From the NCBI RefSeq assembly GCF_001444405.1, contig NZ_CP013187.1, forward strand, positions 806,001 to 870,000: a DNA stretch of 64,000 nucleotides, written 5' to 3'. This document shows positions 36,755 to 45,955 of the stretch, one piece after another. This DNA is from Pseudoalteromonas phenolica (lineage in GTDB: Bacteria; Pseudomonadota; Gammaproteobacteria; Enterobacterales; Alteromonadaceae). The notes below the pieces were generated by a model. The model was not told where the DNA came from. It made no database searches and saw only the letters and a program-made list of their open reading frames with translations. Numbering within the stretch: the stretch's first letter is position 1; each line of letters begins with the position of its first letter. The position numbers and the translations under genes are program-made.

Positions 36755-37828
36755 ATGTCGATTATTGATGCCGCTTTTAAGCAATCACAAACCGCGAATA
36801 ATACCGAGCAAGCACACCTAAGCTATCAACAAACAAAACAGCTGGCTTTTTATAAGAAGTTATCGCTTGGATTAGCGGGTGTTGGTTTGAGTGTTATTTT
36901 TGCATTGGCTGGTTTTTACAGTGGCCAGTATTTCAAGAGTCAGTCTCAATCAGTTGCTAATGTAAACAATCAACAAGCGCATGTTGAAGAGGTAACCGGG
37001 ACAATAGTAAAGCAAGAAAGCAGACTGGAAGAGAGTATAGAGCGCTCGCAACCAGTTCAGGAAAAACAGACGGCTAAAGTAAAAAATAATCAAGAAGTAG
37101 CTCACTCTGATGAGCAGTATCAATGGATGTCAGTACAAGTTGGCTTAGATGACCAAGGAGTACCTATTTTTAAACAGCAGTTGGTACCACTTTCTGCTAT
37201 TGCTGATGTAAATAATGCCTTTAAACCTGAGCAACCACAGGAAGATTTAAGTCAGTATCGGGTGCTAGGCAAGCCGCTGGATAGTGATTTACGTTTAAAT
37301 GATTTAACAGGAAGCTCTTCAGAGATAACATCATCGCAAGAGGATTTGAGTCAGTATCGTGTTTTAGGGAAGCCATTAGGAGCTGAGACTGAGAAGCAAA
37401 CTAAACTGCCAAATACAACGCCATCAATCAATGATACTCGTACAGATAACCCAACAAGTACTACTGAGATAGCAAGTGATGAAGCTTCAGCAAGATTAAA
37501 GGCAGCTTTTGAGCTTGCTGTTGCTGAAACGGCAGACAAAGATTTTACTCAGGCTGAGCCTGAAGACATCGTGCAAGAAGATGAACGTTTATCTATCGAG
37601 TTCCTACCTAGAAAAACTCAAGCAGCAATTGGTAAGTTGAGTTATCAAGCTCATATTTACGCCACGTCAGAGCACAAGCGTTGGATTAAAATTAATGGAG
37701 TTGAATTATATGAAGGCGACAAAATTAATGGAATGCGTTTGTTAGAAATAGCACCTGAAGAGAGTGTTTTCAGGTTTCAAGGATATGATTTTTCAGTAAA
37801 AGCCATGAAAGATTGGCAGCCATACTAA
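36755..37828 (+). CDS. gspB: GspB-like type II secretion assembly protein
   Basis: A 357-residue protein with a short cytoplasmic N-terminus, one membrane helix (about 36-55, LGLAGVGLSVIFALAGFYSG), a long polar linker and a C-terminal GspB domain (LSYQAHIYATSEHKRWIKI, then LLEIAPEESVFRFQGYDFSV) that in ExeB binds near the wall and secretin. The linker carries two copies of EDLSQYRVLGKPL 33 residues apart. It follows the GspA-like gene by 11 bases, the expected pair. The secretion machinery itself is not in this window. Confidence 0.82.
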   Translation: MSIIDAAFKQSQTANNTEQAHLSYQQTKQLAFYKKLSLGLAGVGLSVIFALAGFYSGQYFKSQSQSVANVNNQQAHVEEVTGTIVKQESRLEESIERSQPVQEKQTAKVKNNQEVAHSDEQYQWMSVQVGLDDQGVPIFKQQLVPLSAIADVNNAFKPEQPQEDLSQYRVLGKPLDSDLRLNDLTGSSSEITSSQEDLSQYRVLGKPLGAETEKQTKLPNTTPSINDTRTDNPTSTTEIASDEASARLKAAFELAVAETADKDFTQAEPEDIVQEDERLSIEFLPRKTQAAIGKLSYQAHIYATSEHKRWIKINGVELYEGDKINGMRLLEIAPEESVFRFQGYDFSVKAMKDWQPY

Positions 37829-37937
37829 TATCATCTTCCCGAAACTCAGATTGCTAAGGCCTAAATGATAACGTTATTTAGGCTTTGTTTTGACTGCTTT
37901 TTTAGCTGCATACAGTGTTGGCTTTAATGAAAGCGCT

Positions 37938-39146
37938 TTATGGTAGTACAGAGTGCTTGAAGAACTTAACCAGATCTAATCCAAACTCTTCAGGTTTTAT
38001 TGCAGCTTCTAATTCGTCTGTACAACGCTTTTCTGCTAGATCAATATCTTCAACAGCGATGTGATACATCGTTTTGGCACTATAAAAAACTTTAACTACG
38101 GGCTTTAGAGGCTGCGCAGAGTTGGAGCTTGCAACCATGCCAATTTTCTGAGATTTTAACTTTACTAAAGAGCCGACAGGATATATGCCGATACAATTAA
38201 TAAATTCGTTGAGCAGGTGTTCGTCAAAATGGTTAGGACTATTTTCTCTTAAAATTTTGAATGCTTGGATAGGAGGAAGTGCTTTTTTGTAAACACGCTC
38301 AGCGGTCAATGCGTCAAAAACATCGACAATAGAGGCCATTCGTACATAGTTTGAAATTTCGCCGTTACTTAAGCCTCTTGGGTAACCAGAACCATCGAGT
38401 CGCTCATGATGAAAACCAGCTATTTCACAACTTATTTTAGATAATCCTGCTTCATTGACAATATCATAGCTATATTGTGCATGCTGCTTCATTTGCTCAA
38501 ATTCAGTTTCATTTAGCCTACCTGGTTTGTTCAGCACAATATCTGAAACTTTTATTTTGCCAATATCGTGTAATAAAGCTCCTGTCGCTAGTTCTTCAAT
38601 TATTTGTCTATCCAAGCGCAGGTGCTTTGCAAAAATAGTAATAAGTGTTGCGACATTAATCGAGTGCTCTAAGAGGTAGGCGTCTTTTTGTTTGATCATT
38701 GCAATGCAAGCGAGAGCATCTTGATTACGAAAAATAGAATCGATGAAACTAGTAGCAACTTCTTTAAATGCTTCAACATTAATTGGGTTGCCGGCTTTTA
38801 AATCCGCAAATGCTTTGGCTTGGAGTGCCTTGGCTTCTTCAACAAGTTTAACAGCTTGGTTTATCTCAGTACTGATCGTAGTAGATTTATTCCAAGGGTC
38901 TTTTTCTTGCTCAGTCGCATTTTGAATATCAGAGTCAGGTACAGTTATGCCGTGTTCATTATTGCTCAAGTCGAGCATTTTATCTGGATCAACTTCAACC
39001 TTTAGAATACCCGCAGAGGCGAGCTTGTCGATACTAGTTTGTGTTTTAACCCAGCCCTGAGTTTTTACTTGAACACTGCCAGTTTGCTCTAACACGCTTA
39101 CTACAAACATGCCGGGTTGTAACTCTTTTATGCTTATGCTCTTCAC
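37938..39146 (-). CDS. DUF3391 / HD-GYP c-di-GMP phosphodiesterase
   Basis: A 402-residue cytoplasmic protein. Residues about 1-110 form a DUF3391 domain (KSISIKELQPGMFVVSV, TQGWVKTQTSIDKLASAGI). The HD-GYP domain (about 155-330) has HSINVATL, the metal motif HDIGK, GFHHERLDGSGYP and VDVFDALTAERVYKK, so it should hydrolyse c-di-GMP. It is convergent with the GspB-like gene and followed upstream by a quiet gap before putA. Confidence 0.9.
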   Translation of the reverse strand: MKSISIKELQPGMFVVSVLEQTGSVQVKTQGWVKTQTSIDKLASAGILKVEVDPDKMLDLSNNEHGITVPDSDIQNATEQEKDPWNKSTTISTEINQAVKLVEEAKALQAKAFADLKAGNPINVEAFKEVATSFIDSIFRNQDALACIAMIKQKDAYLLEHSINVATLITIFAKHLRLDRQIIEELATGALLHDIGKIKVSDIVLNKPGRLNETEFEQMKQHAQYSYDIVNEAGLSKISCEIAGFHHERLDGSGYPRGLSNGEISNYVRMASIVDVFDALTAERVYKKALPPIQAFKILRENSPNHFDEHLLNEFINCIGIYPVGSLVKLKSQKIGMVASSNSAQPLKPVVKVFYSAKTMYHIAVEDIDLAEKRCTDELEAAIKPEEFGLDLVKFFKHSVLP

Positions 39147-39402
39147 AGTGATTTCTTTTTAATCGCCAGTTATTTAAGCCTAGCAAAAGATACTTAAAAA
39201 GACAGTTGTGGAATACCAATTTTATTAATTAACTAGAACATTCTAGCTAGCTAAATAGTCCACTAACTTCTTCAAAAATTTCTCATATAGAATAACTATA
39301 TACCGTAATTTTTCTCGTTATTTGACCATTTCCGGTAACCATTTATCTATAGCAATAATTGGTCATCAATTTAATGCAATTGGTATAATTCGTAAAAACA
39401 AC
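39147..39402. other. Gene-free gap between the HD-GYP gene and putA
   Basis: This AT-rich stretch holds the upstream region of the HD-GYP gene. I see no coding sequence or clear regulatory repeat before the putA terminator. Confidence 0.5.
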
Positions 39403-39437
39403 AAAAGCCTGTACTTAATTAAAAGTACAGGCTTTTT
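39403..39437 (-). terminator. Intrinsic terminator of putA
   Basis: A 13- to 14-base-pair stem (39403-39416 with 39423-39437) around AATTAA. On the minus strand the stem is followed by T-rich sequence; it also has T residues on the plus side and could work in both directions. Confidence 0.88.
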
Positions 39438-39458
39438 AAAGTCAAAGAATAAGAGCGA

Positions 39459-42400
39459 TTATTCGTCGTCTTCAACCAATGTCATCAGTGAGGTGTTACC
39501 ACCAGATGCAGTAGTATCGATACTGATAGTCTTCTCTGTCACTAGACGGTTAAGTAGCGTGTCGTAGTACTCAGCACTGATGACAGGCAAGATTGCACCC
39601 TTACGTGCAGCTAGTTGCGTGCTGAAGTAACCTTTACGCGCACAGCCACTACCTACAACTGCTGCTGCTAGGTGATCATGAGCCAATACCGCAGGAAGTT
39701 GGTTTAGCTTAGCAACCTGCATAACGCCTTCGGCTACGCCGCAGCTGATTAACTTATCTCTGAACGCTAATGCTTCTTCGTGGAATAAGTCAGAAACCAC
39801 AGTGATCACTGTGTTACCTGCAGCTAGAGAAGTAATGATAGACATTACCCAGAAGTTGAATGAGGTGTCTTTATCAGCAAAACACACAACACAACCACGT
39901 GGCTCGTAACGAATAGTGTTTGACTCACCTGTAGGACCAGGCAACTGTACAACCTTGCTTAGACGCTTTTCAACACGAATGATCTGCTCACGTGCATCAG
40001 CTAAAGTGTGCGCTAGGTCATCCGCAAGCTGATCCATAATTTCAACATTGGCAAGTTTTGCTAATAGCTGACGTACCACAGATACGCGATTATTTAGCGG
40101 CATTGCACGCCAAACTTTTTCATCGCGCATTGAGTTTTGCATTAGCTGGCTAACTTGCTCTTGCGCACCCTGGAATGCCTGAAGCGCTTCAGCATCAACT
40201 TGTACGTTAGTAACTTGACGGTTATCCGGTGTCTTATTCTCTTTTACTAGGCGAGTTAAGTAGTTAGGTCCACCTGCTTTAGGTCCAGTACCAGAAAGAC
40301 CACGACCACCGAACGGCTGAACACCTACTACCGCACCGATCATGTTACGGTTGATGTAGATGTTACCTGCGCGAGATTGTTTAGCTAGGTAGTTAGCACG
40401 CTCTTCAATACGCGAGTGAATACCCATGGTTAAGCCAAAACCAGTGCTGTTTACTTGGTCGATGACTTTATCTATTTCGGTGCCTTTGAAGCGGATCACG
40501 TGTACACATGGGCCGAATACTTCTTTCTTAAGTACAGATAGATCTTTGATCTCATATAAACGAGGTGCAAAGAAGAAATGACCTGTGTCACCCATATCAG
40601 GTAATGGACACTCAAAATGCAGTGTTGCATTGCCTTTTAAGTACTCTACGTGCTCAGTAAGAGCGCTATGGGCTTTTTGATCGATCACCGGGCCAACATC
40701 CGTTGAAAGGTAAGCAGGATCACCAACATGTAGCTCTTTCATTGCACCTTTGATCATGCTGATCACTTTGTCTGCAATTTCTTCTTGTACAAAAAGAACA
40801 CGAAGTGCAGAACAGCGTTGACCTGCTGACTGGAAGCCAGAAGAGATCACATCGTCAACAACTTGCTCAGGCAGCGCCGTTGAATCAACGATCATACAGT
40901 TTTGACCACCTGTTTCAGCAATCAGAGGTACTTGGTCGCCACCGCGCTCAGCAAGCGTTTGTGAAATGCGTGTACCCGTTTCAGTAGAACCTGTGAACAT
41001 CACGGCTTGAATACGCTCGTCAGGTACAATCACCTGACCAACTTTGCTACCGCGTGCGATAACAGGCTGAACCACGTTCTCTGGTAAACCAACTTGCTTC
41101 ATTAGGTCGATAGTGCGAAGTGCAACCAGTGATGTTTGCTCAGCTGGTTTTGCAATAACTGTGTTACCTGTCACGATTGCCGCTGCCACTTGGCCTAAGA
41201 AAATTGCCAGTGGGAAGTTCCACGGGCTGATACATAAAATCACGCCACGAGGAGAGAAACGTTCGTCTAAAGAAAGCTCTTCTGCTTTTGCAGCGTAGTA
41301 ACGACAGAAATCAACCGCTTCACGTACTTCGTCGATACCATCTTGGGCAACTTTACCTGCTTCTTTAATACACAGTGCGATTAGCTCATCACGGTGATCT
41401 TCTAAGATATCACCTATGCGACGAAGAATGTCGGCGCGTTCGTTGATTGGTAGCTTTGACCAAGCTTCGAATGCTTGTTCTGCGTTCGTCACTAGCTGTT
41501 TCATTTCAGCTTCGTCTTGGTGACGAATTGAACCTAGCACTTCATCGTGGTTTGCTGGGTTAATTACCGCTTCATGACCTTCAGGTACATCGTTGTGCGT
41601 AATTAAGTTTTTCTCTACCCAAGCATTTAAATTGTCACGCATCGGCGTGATGTGATTAATGTTGGTTAAGTCTAAACCTTTAGAGTTATTACGCTCTGCA
41701 CCGAACATGTCGATAGGCATGGTGATTTGCGTATTGCGCTTGTTGCGTAAGCGCTGAATCTTTTCTACCGGATCTTCTAATAGACTTTCAACTGGCTTAC
41801 TCTCATCAACAATTGCGTTAACGAATGAAGAGTTTGCACCATTTTCTAATAGACGACGAACTAGGTAAGCAAGTAGGTCTTCGTGCTGACCAACTGGCGC
41901 GTATACACGGCATTGTACTTTGTCTTCGGTTACAACTTGGTTGTATAGCGAGTCACCCATGCCATGTAGACACTGGAATTCGAAGTTGTTGTATTCGCCG
42001 TTCGCTAGCTCAAGGATTGTCGCAGCAGAGTATGCGTTGTGCGTTGCGAATTGAGGGAAGATCACATCACGTGCGTTCATAAGCTTAATCGCACAGGCTT
42101 TGTAAGATACGTCAGTGCTTGCTTTTCGTGTGAATACCGGGAAGCCTTCAAGGCCATCAGCTTGAGTTAGTTTTACTTCAGTATCCCAGTAAGCGCCTTT
42201 AACTAGACGAACCATCATCTTACGGCCAACGCGACGACATAGGGCTTCTAACCAGTCAACAACCCAGATAGCGCGTTTTTGGTATGCTTGCATTGCAAGA
42301 CCGAAACCGTTCCAGTCACCTAATGCTTCATCAGAGAATACTGCTTCTATGATGTCTAAAGAAATGTCTAAGCGGTCAGCTTCTTCTGCATCCACAGTGA

Positions 42401-43262
42401 AGTTGATGTCATATTGTTTAGCTGCAAGTGCAAGTTCTTTTAGTTTAGGAACAAGCTCTTCCATAACGCGTTCACGGTGTGTGAATTCATAACGCGGGTG
42501 AATCGCAGAAAGCTTTACAGAAATACCTGGGCTCTTAATTGGACCACGGCCATTTGCTGCTTTACCAATGACATGAATTGCAGTCATATAGCTGTTGAAG
42601 TAACGCTCAGCGTCGGCCATGGTGCGCGCACCTTCACCTAGCATGTCGTAAGAATAGGCATAACCTTGTGCTTCTTTTTCTTTTGCTCGTTCAAGAGCGG
42701 CTTCAATGGTGGTGCCCATTACGAATTGCTGACCCATAATCTTCATTGCATATTGCACAGATTTACGGATAGCTGGCTCGCCAATGCGACCCATAGTACG
42801 TTTTAGTAGACCAAACTGCTCTTCTTTTGATTTGTCTGCATAGTCAACCATCTTGCCAGTTAGCAATAAGCCCCAGCTTGATGCATTAACAAATAGAGAG
42901 TCACTGTTACCTAAGTGAGAGCTCCAGTCACCTTGACTTAGCTTGTCACGAATTAGTTCGTCTTGTGTTTCTTTGTCTGGCACACGAAGCAAAGCTTCAG
43001 CTAAACACATTAACACCACGCCTTCTTCAGAAGATAAAGAATATTCTTCTAATAGCGCATCAACACCGCCTTTACCTTTTTGGTCTTTACGAATGTTTAA
43101 TACCATTTGACGCGCGCGCTCCCAAGCACGGCTTCGAGCAGAAACACCAACTTCTGCTAAAGGCAAAATCTGATCGATGACTTGTTCTTCATCGATGCGA
43201 TAAAAGTCTCTGATCTTTTGACGGATCGGACACTGGGTCGTTAAGTCGCCTTTAAATAGCAT
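39459..43262 (-). CDS. putA: Bifunctional proline dehydrogenase / L-glutamate gamma-semialdehyde dehydrogenase
   Basis: PutA oxidises proline to glutamate in two steps, with FAD then NAD. The 1267-residue protein has a helical N-terminal arm, the FAD-barrel proline dehydrogenase (about 190-490, with RLVKGAYWDTEVKLTQADG and CLHGMGDSLYNQVV), the aldehyde dehydrogenase (about 560-1035, with CISPWNFPLAIFLGQVAAAI and catalytic Cys817 in SAGQRCSALRVLF) and a C-terminal aldehyde-dehydrogenase-like domain typical of long PutA forms. The ribbon-helix-helix DNA-binding domain that opens E. coli PutA is absent: the N-terminus goes straight into the arm. So it is not its own repressor, and the divergent Lrp-type gene is the likely regulator. 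Confidence 0.95.
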   Translation of the reverse strand: MLFKGDLTTQCPIRQKIRDFYRIDEEQVIDQILPLAEVGVSARSRAWERARQMVLNIRKDQKGKGGVDALLEEYSLSSEEGVVLMCLAEALLRVPDKETQDELIRDKLSQGDWSSHLGNSDSLFVNASSWGLLLTGKMVDYADKSKEEQFGLLKRTMGRIGEPAIRKSVQYAMKIMGQQFVMGTTIEAALERAKEKEAQGYAYSYDMLGEGARTMADAERYFNSYMTAIHVIGKAANGRGPIKSPGISVKLSAIHPRYEFTHRERVMEELVPKLKELALAAKQYDINFTVDAEEADRLDISLDIIEAVFSDEALGDWNGFGLAMQAYQKRAIWVVDWLEALCRRVGRKMMVRLVKGAYWDTEVKLTQADGLEGFPVFTRKASTDVSYKACAIKLMNARDVIFPQFATHNAYSAATILELANGEYNNFEFQCLHGMGDSLYNQVVTEDKVQCRVYAPVGQHEDLLAYLVRRLLENGANSSFVNAIVDESKPVESLLEDPVEKIQRLRNKRNTQITMPIDMFGAERNNSKGLDLTNINHITPMRDNLNAWVEKNLITHNDVPEGHEAVINPANHDEVLGSIRHQDEAEMKQLVTNAEQAFEAWSKLPINERADILRRIGDILEDHRDELIALCIKEAGKVAQDGIDEVREAVDFCRYYAAKAEELSLDERFSPRGVILCISPWNFPLAIFLGQVAAAIVTGNTVIAKPAEQTSLVALRTIDLMKQVGLPENVVQPVIARGSKVGQVIVPDERIQAVMFTGSTETGTRISQTLAERGGDQVPLIAETGGQNCMIVDSTALPEQVVDDVISSGFQSAGQRCSALRVLFVQEEIADKVISMIKGAMKELHVGDPAYLSTDVGPVIDQKAHSALTEHVEYLKGNATLHFECPLPDMGDTGHFFFAPRLYEIKDLSVLKKEVFGPCVHVIRFKGTEIDKVIDQVNSTGFGLTMGIHSRIEERANYLAKQSRAGNIYINRNMIGAVVGVQPFGGRGLSGTGPKAGGPNYLTRLVKENKTPDNRQVTNVQVDAEALQAFQGAQEQVSQLMQNSMRDEKVWRAMPLNNRVSVVRQLLAKLANVEIMDQLADDLAHTLADAREQIIRVEKRLSKVVQLPGPTGESNTIRYEPRGCVVCFADKDTSFNFWVMSIITSLAAGNTVITVVSDLFHEEALAFRDKLISCGVAEGVMQVAKLNQLPAVLAHDHLAAAVVGSGCARKGYFSTQLAARKGAILPVISAEYYDTLLNRLVTEKTISIDTTASGGNTSLMTLVEDDE

Positions 43263-43320
43263 AATGTGAACCCTCTAAAATTATTAGGTGATAGAATTTT
43301 TGTGCATTGTATACAAATCG

Positions 43321-43335
43321 CAGCAGAATATGCTG
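43321..43335. promoter_or_regulatory. Lrp-type box 1 in the putA control region
   Basis: CAGCAGAATATGCTG agrees with the E. coli Lrp consensus YAGHAWATTWTDCTR at 13 of 15 positions by hand count. It lies 59 bases before the putA start. Confidence 0.6.
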
Positions 43336-43384
43336 GTTTAATTTGGCGTTTTACGATAATTTACGGCTCAAATTTCAAATAATT

Positions 43385-43399
43385 CAGCATAAAATTCTG
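43385..43399. promoter_or_regulatory. Lrp-type box 2, directly before the regulator gene
   Basis: CAGCATAAAATTCTG also agrees with the Lrp consensus at 13 of 15 positions. It ends one base before the ATG of the Lrp-family gene, so binding would block that gene. The two box centres are 64 bases apart, about six helix turns. Confidence 0.6.
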
Positions 43400-43400
43400 T

Positions 43401-43880
43401 ATGACGACTTCAATCAAAACACGTGTGCTTGATCGCATTGATTTAGCTATTTTAGACGCTCTACACAAAAACGGCAGAATTTCGAACGTAAACCTCGCCA
43501 AAGCAGTAAACTTAAGCCCTAGCCCGTGTTTAGACAGGGTAAAAAAACTCGAAAGTGAAGGTTATATAGAGGGGTATAGTGCCAGATTAAACCCCGAAAA
43601 ATTAGGGCAACATTTGGTAGCCCATGTAGAAATACGATTAAAAAGTTCTACAGAATCGGTATTTGAAACCTTCAAACAGCATATTATACGGATCCCACAT
43701 GTAGTGAGTTGTGACATGGTTGCCGGTGGTTTTGATTATTTAGTGAAAATTCGCGTACCAGATATGACGGTTTATCGTGAAGTGCTAGGACAAATTGTAG
43801 AAATTCCAGGCGTTGGCACAAACCACACTTATATGGTGATTGAGCATGTAAAACCCGATTTAGGGGTAGGGGTGCTATAA
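43401..43880 (+). CDS. Lrp/AsnC-family regulator, probable regulator of putA
   Basis: A 159-residue Lrp/AsnC-family protein. The N-terminal helix-turn-helix is LDRIDLAILDALHKNGRISNVNLAKAVNLSPSPCLDRVKKLESEGYIEGY (about 10-60); the C-terminal RAM domain has VAHVEIRLKS, VSCDMVAGGFDYLVKI and the ligand-loop region GVGTNHTYMVIEHVK. It is divergent from putA, as with PutR/BkdR-type activators of proline use in other bacteria. Proline as the effector is inferred. Confidence 0.88.
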   Translation: MTTSIKTRVLDRIDLAILDALHKNGRISNVNLAKAVNLSPSPCLDRVKKLESEGYIEGYSARLNPEKLGQHLVAHVEIRLKSSTESVFETFKQHIIRIPHVVSCDMVAGGFDYLVKIRVPDMTVYREVLGQIVEIPGVGTNHTYMVIEHVKPDLGVGVL

Positions 43881-43922
43881 GGTGATGTATGTATTAATAC
43901 TAACCCTCAATAATACTTAATC

Positions 43923-44036
43923 ATTTTGAGAGCCTAAAACAGACGTTAGCCTTGCTTACATGGAAGTAGTTACCTCAGCGGTAGCAGGACGCGTGAGCGG
44001 TGCCATAGACCGGTTTTCTTTGCCTCAAAATATACC
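43923..44036. repeat. Imperfect palindromic intergenic element
   Basis: The ends are inverted copies of each other: ATTTTGAGAGCCTAAAACAG on the left and a diverged counterpart reading TTTTGAGGCAAAGAAAACCG on the opposite strand at the right. The inner part pairs less well. Confidence 0.35.
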
Positions 44037-44301
44037 GCTTAATTAAGCAGATTGGTAAAAATAGGGCATTAAAGATCGATTAATAGCAATTTTTTATACC
44101 TCAGCTTTATCGCAACGACAGAGAAAAACTGGTGACTTGAAATTGAAAATAATATGGAAGTAACTCATATACTCAGTTGTTTTATACTAGAGTTTCTTGA
44201 TGAAGTGAGTTGCTTTTCGAGCCTGCTACAATGATTAGTCAATGACTGAAATTGGTATAAAAAAGTGAATAAACCAATGTTTTTATTCACTTACTTTTAA
44301 A

Positions 44302-44329
44302 ATAAAAAAGCCGTGCATTGCACGGCTTT
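44302..44329 (-). terminator. Intrinsic terminator of the lipoprotein gene
   Basis: Stem AAAGCCGTGC / GCACGGCTTT with a three-base loop, followed on the minus strand by TTTTTTATT. Confidence 0.9.
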
Positions 44330-44350
44330 AAGTTCAGTTTACTTTATGAA

Positions 44351-45955
44351 TTAAGAACCAGAACCAGTACCAGTTACTTCTTTGTCTTCAACAACACAGT
44401 TGTCGCGAACAAAGTTCTGAGCTTCAGTAGAACCAGCAGTGATTGTGAATGTGTCAACTGTAAAGCCTTCGATACGAGTGTTTACAGTTACATTGTACTC
44501 TTCACCACTCACTAAACCGTTTAGTGCGTATGTACCGTTTGCTGACTCACTTGCAACTAGTGGGATCTTACCTGTTTGTGCATAAGTTACTACCGCACCA
44601 CCTAGAGGCAATTGGTCATCAACTTCAGCATTTGAACAAGAGAATGTCATTGGAAGTGCGTCATCAACTAGAGTTGTAGTTGGAGCTGTCGCTGCGATTT
44701 CAATTTCGCCACAAAGATTTGTGCTTGCTACATTACCAAATTCAAAGTCGTTCACGTCGAATAGAATAGCTTCAACAGTCGCGTCTTTAGCAACACCAAA
44801 GCGTTTTAAATCAGCTTGAGTAACTAGAGTACCTGACGATTCAGTGATCTTGTTTATTTTTAAGAAAGAGTTTGAGATCAGAACCATGAACAAGCCAGAA
44901 CTAGGAATATCAGAACCTGTTACTGTGTAAGTTACTGGCGCGTCACATACTTCTTTAGTTCTGCTTAATAAGAAACCAGTTAAGTGGTCTGTTGTGAAAC
45001 TTGCAGGGAAAGTCATTTCATTGCCTGCACCTAGAGTTGCTTCACCTGTTTCTTTAGTCCAAACACCTGTCTCTTCGTTGAAAGACGTGATTGCAAACTT
45101 ATCACCTTCAGCGAAATCACCTTTCACTGTAGTTGTGATTGAAATCGGTGTGTCGAAGCTCTTAATCGCAGTGTCACCAGCAGACATATTTACTTCAACA
45201 TAACCTGCAGGCTCAACAACTAAAGTTGCATCATCATTTGCAACAGCACTAAAGCCTTCAGGTAGAACATCAATCGCAGCAGCTTTGCCATCTTCTGCAT
45301 CTAAAGGTGCAGTAACTAGGCTTATTGAAACTTCCTCACCAGTAACTGCGTTGCCTTCAGCGTCACGTAATTCAACATCAGAAGAGATTGAAACAGTTAC
45401 AGAGTCATCGTCAGTTTTAGTTGTTAAGTCTTCAGATAGTTTACCGCCAGAAGCTGCAGCAGTTGCTTCTTTAACAACTAGAGCATCTTTCTTTGCTAGA
45501 GTGATTAAGCTCTCAACAACAGCATCTTTGTCACCGAAATCGATAACAGAAGTTTTGTTAAAATAACCTTCAGCTGAGATAATTACAGTTACTTCGCTGA
45601 TATCTGAATCTGAGTCTACATTGAACGTAAACGCGCCTGTCGCAGTTGTTAGTTCAGTGATAGCGTTACCGCTTACATCAGTGATATTTTCTGAAGCAAC
45701 ACCGTTTTCGAAGAATTTTACAGTCGCGTTTGGAACAACTGTTAAGTCATCAGCAGTCGCATCAACAACAGATGCATTTACATAGAAAGATAATGCTTCT
45801 TTAGTATCTGAAACAGGTACCTTTACCGTCGTTGGTGGAACAACAGGTGGTTTGATTTCAACGTTGTTATCATTGTCACTGAAACAGCCTGAAAGACTTA
45901 GAGTAACACCCATTGCTAGGGCAAGTTTGGTTAGATTAAACTTTTTGTTTCCCAT
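44351..45955 (-). CDS. Large secreted lipoprotein with Ig-like/beta-sandwich repeats
   Basis: A 534-residue lipoprotein: basic start, hydrophobic core and lipobox LSGC with the acylated Cys24, then an Asp/Asn-rich linker and a Pro-rich stretch (KPPVVPPTT). The following regions look like carboxypeptidase-regulatory or Ig-like beta-sandwiches (ATVKFFENGVASENITDVSG, SEVTVIISAEGYF, EVSISLVTAPLDA), and the C-terminus holds another such domain (YALNGLVSGEEYNVTVNTR) with Cys pairs. It is acidic and likely on the cell surface or in the periplasm. I do not recognise a specific function. The ATG at 45955 with an upstream AAAGG is preferred over an in-frame TTG nine codons before. Confidence 0.75.
   Translation of the reverse strand: MGNKKFNLTKLALAMGVTLSLSGCFSDNDNNVEIKPPVVPPTTVKVPVSDTKEALSFYVNASVVDATADDLTVVPNATVKFFENGVASENITDVSGNAITELTTATGAFTFNVDSDSDISEVTVIISAEGYFNKTSVIDFGDKDAVVESLITLAKKDALVVKEATAAASGGKLSEDLTTKTDDDSVTVSISSDVELRDAEGNAVTGEEVSISLVTAPLDAEDGKAAAIDVLPEGFSAVANDDATLVVEPAGYVEVNMSAGDTAIKSFDTPISITTTVKGDFAEGDKFAITSFNEETGVWTKETGEATLGAGNEMTFPASFTTDHLTGFLLSRTKEVCDAPVTYTVTGSDIPSSGLFMVLISNSFLKINKITESSGTLVTQADLKRFGVAKDATVEAILFDVNDFEFGNVASTNLCGEIEIAATAPTTTLVDDALPMTFSCSNAEVDDQLPLGGAVVTYAQTGKIPLVASESANGTYALNGLVSGEEYNVTVNTRIEGFTVDTFTITAGSTEAQNFVRDNCVVEDKEVTGTGSGS

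Larger units (their letters stand above)
43881..44350. other. Gene-free stretch after the Lrp-family gene
   Basis: About 470 bases without a convincing gene. It holds an imperfect palindromic element at about 43923-44036 and, at the far end, the terminator of the lipoprotein gene. The rest is AT-rich with no clear signal. Confidence 0.55.

Noticed and set aside
39322..39567. A plus-strand frame across the putA terminator into putA
   Set aside because: It overlaps a clear terminator and the antisense of putA codons.
41113..41298. Short plus-strand frames within putA
   Set aside because: Antisense shadows caused by the biased codon use of the long putA gene.
44318..44515. A plus-strand frame starting in the lipoprotein terminator
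   Set aside because: Antisense shadow of the lipoprotein gene with no start signals.
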